This document shows, piece by piece, positions 59,401 to 64,000 of a stretch of 64,000 bases of DNA; position 1 is the first letter of the stretch; each line of letters begins with the position of its first letter. Under the pieces are notes generated by a model that ran no database searches, had not been told where the DNA came from, and saw only the letters and a program-made list of their open reading frames with translations. Both the position numbers and the translations under genes were made by a program. The stretch comes from Alentia gelatinosa. Lineage: Eukaryota > Annelida > Polychaeta > Phyllodocida > Polynoidae. The DNA lies in NCBI GenBank assembly GCA_950022655.1, contig OX465583.1:15771298-15835297 (forward strand), in the 5' to 3' direction.

Positions 59401-59728
59401 TAGAGGGAAACTATGTTCCGGTGAAAGGAAGTCAAAGTTACGAGGTAAGGCTTGGAAAAATTACTGCCCAAGGCCCTGGCCGCGGGCAGTAATTTTTCCA
59501 AGCCTTACCGAGTAATTTTGACTTCCTTTCACTGGTACTTGGTTTCCCTATTCCTATATACCTTCAAATGTGGTTTAATAAGAGACAATCTGATTGGTCT
59601 AAATGTCAACCTTGGGTAGTATACGGCAACCTTGGGTAGTATACCAACCTTGGGTAGTATCAGATAGTTACTCCACCCCCCAGAGCGTGGTGTAAGCATA
59701 GAGTGTACAGCCATAGGTATATAGGAAT
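59401..59728 (-). mobile_element. F2 hairpin element, copy 3
   Basis: Identical over all 328 bases to 58855-59182, hairpin included (59401-59554). Flanks are unrelated: TTGATAA on the left and ATACAATACT on the right. No convincing target duplication is visible. Confidence 0.85.
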
Positions 59729-60360
59729 ATACAATACTAACTGGTTTCAGATACAAGCGGCCGTAATCTCGGAGGACCAGAAGCGTAGTAATCTGTGAGG
59801 GATAGCGAGGTAATCCAAGGAGATTATGGTGACTTTTAACTGAGACCAGTTTATAAATACTGTATTTATTAAACGACCGTTCGTCGCTAATAATTTTGGT
59901 ACTTTTCCATTTCCAAAGATTTGAAACTCGATTGGTGCGCCTCCTATCGTTGATAAGAAGGTAGTTAGTTCCTGAATTGTTTGTGAGGCAGCAATTAGTT
60001 TGTATAACTTCGCCACTTTGGTTTTACACAGTCACCGTAGGATCGAATTTACCCTAAAATACAGGACAAAACAAGGTAAGAACTCGTTGAAAACTGTAGT
60101 CGACAGGTTATAGAGTTTAGGAGACACTGCTACAGATGAATTCCCTAAACTTGAACTTTTCTGTAGTCCGCATTGATTACCTGTGATATTGTCCGAATGC
60201 AATATTGTCTGCTGCTCAGTCTGCTGTCATTGGACGTATTAGTTCGTGATTTACTTGCTAGAGCCAAATGACGTTTTGGGAACTAGTTCCAGTAATCTCC
60301 CGAGTTTAGAATCAGGATATTACAGGCCTCAGTAATCTTCTACTTACAAATGACTCACAC
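59729..60360. other. No gene seen; decayed hairpin
   Basis: GGCCGTAATCTCGGAGGACC, AAGCGTAGTAATC and GATAGCGAGGTAATCC at 59757-59830 resemble a decayed F5-type hairpin. Confidence 0.4.
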
Positions 60361-60364
60361 CCAT

Positions 60365-60640
60365 GCTATTCCTATGGAGACTCTGTAGTCGGAGGTTGAT
60401 AAATACACAATATTACCATTATTTGGATCTGGTCGTATTCTCCGCGTAGTTGACGTGTAGTAATACTCTGAGCAATAGCGAGGAGTATTGCGTAGTGTCA
60501 ACTACAAGGAGAATACGGCCACACATATCCAAATCATGGCAATGTTGTTTCTATTACTCCCCTTTTGACTAATTATTAGGAAATTCGACACAAGCGCCAT
60601 GCATGGAGACTCCATATTAGGTGGGTAATAAAGACGTTTA
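60365..60640. mobile_element. F1/F5-related hairpin element
   Basis: Hairpin 60406-60550: CAATATTACCATTATTTGG, CGTATTCTCC, AGTTGACGTGTAGTAATACTC and their inverses, tip GAGCAATAGCGAGG. TTCCTATGGAGACTCTGTAGTCGGAGGTTGATAAATAC precedes it in two parts, and CATGGAGACTCCATATTAG-TGGGTAATAAAG follows. Both flanks echo the F1 distal end (CCTATGGCG...GGGGTAGGATAAA), weakly. Confidence 0.55.
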
Positions 60641-60748
60641 TCAATCATTGTAACGTTTGTAATAGTCCTTATTGCGTGGATACTATTATATTAGACTGCA
60701 TACATTGTTTTGATTCGAAAACAGCTGGAGCAAGGGTAGCAGGAACCT

Positions 60749-61047
60749 GGGACCTGTTTCAGTAGTCTTGTGACATTAGGCCTAGACAGACATCAACAGC
60801 GGCACCAACAGTGCAAGCAACAGCGGAAAAAGACTAGCAAATATCAGAAGATTGAAGTGGCCAATCTTCTTCATATTTGGAACGATTATAGATTATATGT
60901 ATCTCCTACTCAAGTTAAAGTTTCATTGCTTAATTTCTAGGAAAAGTGAGTGAAACTCTGTGTGTCATCGACTGCAATCTTGTGATCTGTCCGTATGGTG
61001 TCACAGACGCCATCTAGACATGTCACGAAACTACTGAATGAGGTCCC
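60749..61047. mobile_element. 299-bp TIR element, family T5
   Basis: The left end GGGACCTGTTTCAGTAGTC, then TGTGACAT, is inverse to ATGTCACGAAACTACTGAAT and GAGGTCCC at the right. The right end GACGCCATCTAGACATGTCAC is also inverse to the last 47 bases of the window (63954-64000), so another copy starts there. No ORF. Confidence 0.55.
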
Positions 61048-61830
61048 TGATTATTATTTCTAAAGGCGGCCGGTCTCGATAAACTTCTATCGTTTCCAAA
61101 TTTCAGTACACGGAATTATTCAATGTACCTAAAATAGAAGCTCATAGTTTGTCTTATACCTTTGTTTCTGAACTATCTTTCATGCCATGAATACAGCCTC
61201 TGATGCTGACATGGCTTACCCAGAACACCCACTCTCTATAAATGCTTGTGTTAGTTCTCATGGATAGAGGGCGGACATTCAGTAGAGTTAATCAATTAAG
61301 TGATGATTGAGCGACTCACAGAAGAAGGACTGACTTGAGAGCAGCTCTGAGAAGCTCATGAAGAAGACGGTCTAGAGCTAGAGACTCCGCGCCTCTGAAG
61401 GGCGAGCGGATCAATACCAATATTCATCAGAGCTCACGAGAATCTCACGTAAGTTGTCCACGGACAGAGGCAGGGACCGGGCTTAGATTAGTCCTATAGG
61501 CAGGCAATTAAAACCAGTAGAGATATCAAATTAATCAGCCGCTCCGAGTACCACAACGGATAATGGTATTTCCGGTCGGCAGCCGAGCTTATCATAACTA
61601 GAGATGTTCCGAGAGAAGCTGAAAGCTCGAGGATGACGAACGTGTAATACTAGAAATGAAACAAGAAACTAGAAAAGGGGATATTTTTCAGTTGAGAGAG
61701 AATATCAGTGCTCTGTGTAGGCAGTCAACTTTACTCAAAGAAAAGTAACTGAGTTCCATTAATGAATGTCAACTATGGATGCTATGAAGCAATGGAAACA
61801 ATGCTCTCATACTGAAATGATACATGGAGA
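61048..61830. other. No gene seen
   Basis: No recognisable ORF, RNA gene or repeat. Confidence 0.4.
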
Positions 61831-61835
61831 GTAAT

Positions 61836-62125
61836 CAACGGTTTTGCGGACTTGCGGCCATACACCACGACTGGTTGACGCATAGTATCACACAAGCATT
61901 AGCGAGTGTATTATGTCGTCAACCTCGAGTGTTTTACAGAGCCTCCTGTCCATCATTTGTTGTAATTATTATCCACCTTCTCGGGTGAAATAAATACAGG
62001 AATTACCATTTCAAAGGGTATGGACTATGCTTTATAGCAAAACTATAGGATTATTTTCCTATATACAAACGTTTTGAGGCTGTATACAACAGATTTTAAT
62101 CCGTACTATGGATTTCTCTGAATAT
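61836..62125 (+). mobile_element. F5 hairpin element, copy 5
   Basis: The hairpin 61836-61960 is diverged: CAACGGTTTTGCGGAC, GGTTGACGCATAGTA, tip AAGCATTAGCGAGTGTATTA, then GTCGTCAACCTCGAGTG. The body ATTATTATCCACCTTCTCG, GTTTTGAGGCTGTATAC matches the first half of the copy at 49228. The body's distal end is lost. Confidence 0.65.
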
Positions 62126-63060
62126 AAAAGGAACTTTCATAGAACTCATGTCAGTAATTGGGAATAGCCCATAGGAAAGGACAATAACGTGCGAAGATGT
62201 AGACATCAACGATTCCTCCCTCTCAATAAAAAAGACCTAACTCAGATACATGTGTAAATCAGTTAAGACCTGTATTTCAGAAGTTAATGGTTCAACGCTG
62301 GATAAGACACGTGTATTACATTCTATCTAGAATACCATATTCATCGATGGAAGACTACATGTTACCCACAGACAGGGAAAGTACACTTGTCAATATAGGA
62401 AGGGTACTGTCTTTCTTACTATTATGGTCAATAAAAGGGAACGAAGCTCGTTTAATACAAAGAAATCAATAAAAGAAAAGGTTTCACTCTGTGTTTTTTT
62501 TCTTCAGAATTAGAAGCTATAACTCCCTCTATTGACTGTCTAGATTTTGAAATTGTCATGATATTTTGTCGGGGTTAGAATTTCGAGTTATCGTTCTATT
62601 TTCTGGGAGTTAAAATTAAAAGCTATCGTTCTATTTTCTCAAAGGGAGAGTTTAATTTCATCTATTTTCAGTTTCGCCCTGTCAACCTTTCTGTGTAGAA
62701 GCTCTCGTTCTCTGTGTTAGGAGTCTGAGCTTGAGGCTCTATCCCTATCTGCTCAGACCTGCTGGGCACACAGTCAGAGCAGCACACACTAAACGACACA
62801 CGCGCAACACAATACTCAGACCGTCGGAATCCGTGATTCACCATCGCGTCATTCCACAGGGCATCTCTATTGATCCCAACCTCCCCTACACCCCGCGGGG
62901 AGAGTTCTACTTCCGGTGGTGAGGAAGACACTGAAGTCCGAGCCATTAAGAGGAGGCGGATCTGTGACCAGAATGAGAGGAGGGCACCGATTGGTCGAAA
63001 TGGTATCCCAGAATGAGAGGAGAGGACCGATTGGTCGATATGGTATAATGACGGGGAATA
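62126..63060. other. No gene seen; 42-bp duplication
   Basis: CAGAATGAGAGGAG-G-ACCGATTGGTCGA-ATGGTAT occurs at about 62969-63004 and 63011-63048. GAAATTGTCATGA/GTTATCGTTCTATTTTCT blocks near 62575-62640 repeat once. ORFs on both strands at 62668-63101 have no recognisable domain. Confidence 0.4.
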
Positions 63061-63430
63061 GACCAAGGGGCCATCACCACCATGTGTGGTGTAGTGTATA
63101 GGAAACTGGGTGTGATGAGCGGGGAGAGGTTACATAATTTGAAGATCATGCTATACATGTCAAACAACAATACACAGTGGAATAAGGGTATTTCTGGAAA
63201 GGCAGTGGTATAGCAGACCAGTGGTATTCTAATCTATTGCGGGCTCGGTCAGTGTTATGCTAGACTGAAAGTTTTGTACCGAAGGACCAGTAGAATATTG
63301 GAGAGGACCATTGGTATATTAGGCCGGGGCAGCTGGTACTCCAGAACAGGGCCATATTAACCACCTGTCACAAACTGCCCATAGGAAGCGTGTGGGTTTG
63401 CGTTAGCGCTACAGGAGGAGTATACAGACC
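63061..63430. other. No gene seen
   Basis: Weak repeats of GACCAGTGGTAT-like words at 63215-63320; nothing else. Confidence 0.35.
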
Positions 63431-63433
63431 CCT

Positions 63434-63735
63434 TTATCTCACCCCTGGAATAAATGCCGATAGGCTTAACATTGGGAACTCGTTCTCCATGCCCATACGA
63501 GTATTGCGGTCCGTTCTCCATGGTCTATATCCTGTGTGTCATCCATTCTTTTAATGTGTATAGGGGTAAAGATAAATACAGAAAGTAACTCGTTTTGGTC
63601 AAAGAAGTCATTCTCCAACTCGTTTGAATGCTACATGAAATTCACTCGGTTGTCGCCTCGTTCATATCACTCCGCATCAAACTTGTGGAGAACGACGAAT
63701 TTGACCAAAACTTGTTGGTTTCTTCTTTAATATCC
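63434..63735 (-). mobile_element. F1 hairpin element, copy 8
   Basis: Minus orientation: the distal end reads TTATCTCACCCCTGG and GATAGGCTTAAC on the plus strand. The body closes with AGGGGTAAAGATAAATAC near 63562-63579. The hairpin runs 63590-63714 with arms CGTTTTGGTCAAAGAAGTC, TTCTCCAACTCGTTTGA and their imperfect inverses. The hairpin sequence is unlike that of the other F1 copies. Confidence 0.65.
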
Positions 63736-63953
63736 TATAGGTCGATATAGAAACAGTCCCAGAAATATCGCCTAACATAGTATTCCGAAGAAAAATCTAC
63801 CTCCTCCTTCATTATATAACACTTGCATTGCTGAGTGATGAATACAATATTAACCTATTTCTGATGTTTTCATGTGTATTCTCCTCTTTATTGAATCTAT
63901 GCAATATCCTCGATCGTGCTCATACATTACTACTCGTCAATTACGCAGAGGAT

Positions 63954-64000
63954 GTCCAAGGACCTGTTTCACTAGTTTCTTGACATGTCTAGATGGCGTC
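63954..64000. mobile_element. T5 TIR element end, cut by the window
   Basis: GGACCTGTTTCACTAGTTTC, then TTGACATGTCTAGATGGCGTC, is inverse to 61008-61047. Only one end is inside the window. Confidence 0.5.

Noticed and set aside
58983..59756. Two ORFs sharing about 65 identical residues, a possible duplicated gene
   Set aside because: They fall entirely in the identical F2 hairpin elements and are by-products of that duplication.

Overview
The window looks like gene-poor nuclear DNA of an invertebrate animal, most likely a marine one. The reasons are: no bacterial-style packed ORFs; A+T-rich background with (TA)n microsatellites, minisatellites and satellites; a Penelope-like retroelement with a GIY-YIG endonuclease; a decayed L1/Tx1-type LINE; tRNA-derived modules; and many short inverted-repeat transposons. 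The exact taxon cannot be read from the sequence. I find no host protein-coding gene I can defend. The only long intact reading frame is the Penelope-like reverse transcriptase on the minus strand (25505-27469).

Layout. 0.6-2.1 kb: satellite of about 170 bp, broken by two hairpin elements. 3.1-3.9 kb: second tandem array. 5.9-9.0 kb: 769-bp tandem duplication, then purine-rich and C-rich low complexity. 9.5-14.6 kb: SINE-like head and hairpin elements, including two tandem 1.1-kb copies with tRNA-like cores. 19-24 kb: more hairpin and inverted-repeat elements, one nested in another. 23.8-28.0 kb: old tandem array split by a TTAA-flanked MITE and by the Penelope-like element, which has a 15-bp target duplication. 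28.7-32.5 kb: MITE cluster. 33.5-37.0 kb: 12-bp minisatellite and G-rich array. 35-39 kb: two more TTAA elements. 41-45 kb: hairpin element, LINE relic, (TA)n, hairpin element. 46-50 kb: nested inverted-repeat elements. 51-54.5 kb: CpG-rich stretch and a 51-bp minisatellite. 56-57.5 kb: TIR element, (TA)n and a promoter-like CpG-rich block. 58.8-64 kb: two identical 328-bp hairpin elements and further relatives.

The main signal is a set of at least 18 long hairpins (about 50-180 bp) in 64 kb. They follow one plan: a hairpin next to a short body bounded by its own inverted repeats. I sort them into five subfamilies (F1-F5). In F1 the body ends are conserved while the hairpin arms differ strongly between copies. 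Many hairpin tips carry an imperfect GAGGCG/AGCCGAG-type or AGCGCTAGCGAG-type core. I do not recognise this as a named family, and I treat it as the candidate undescribed system.
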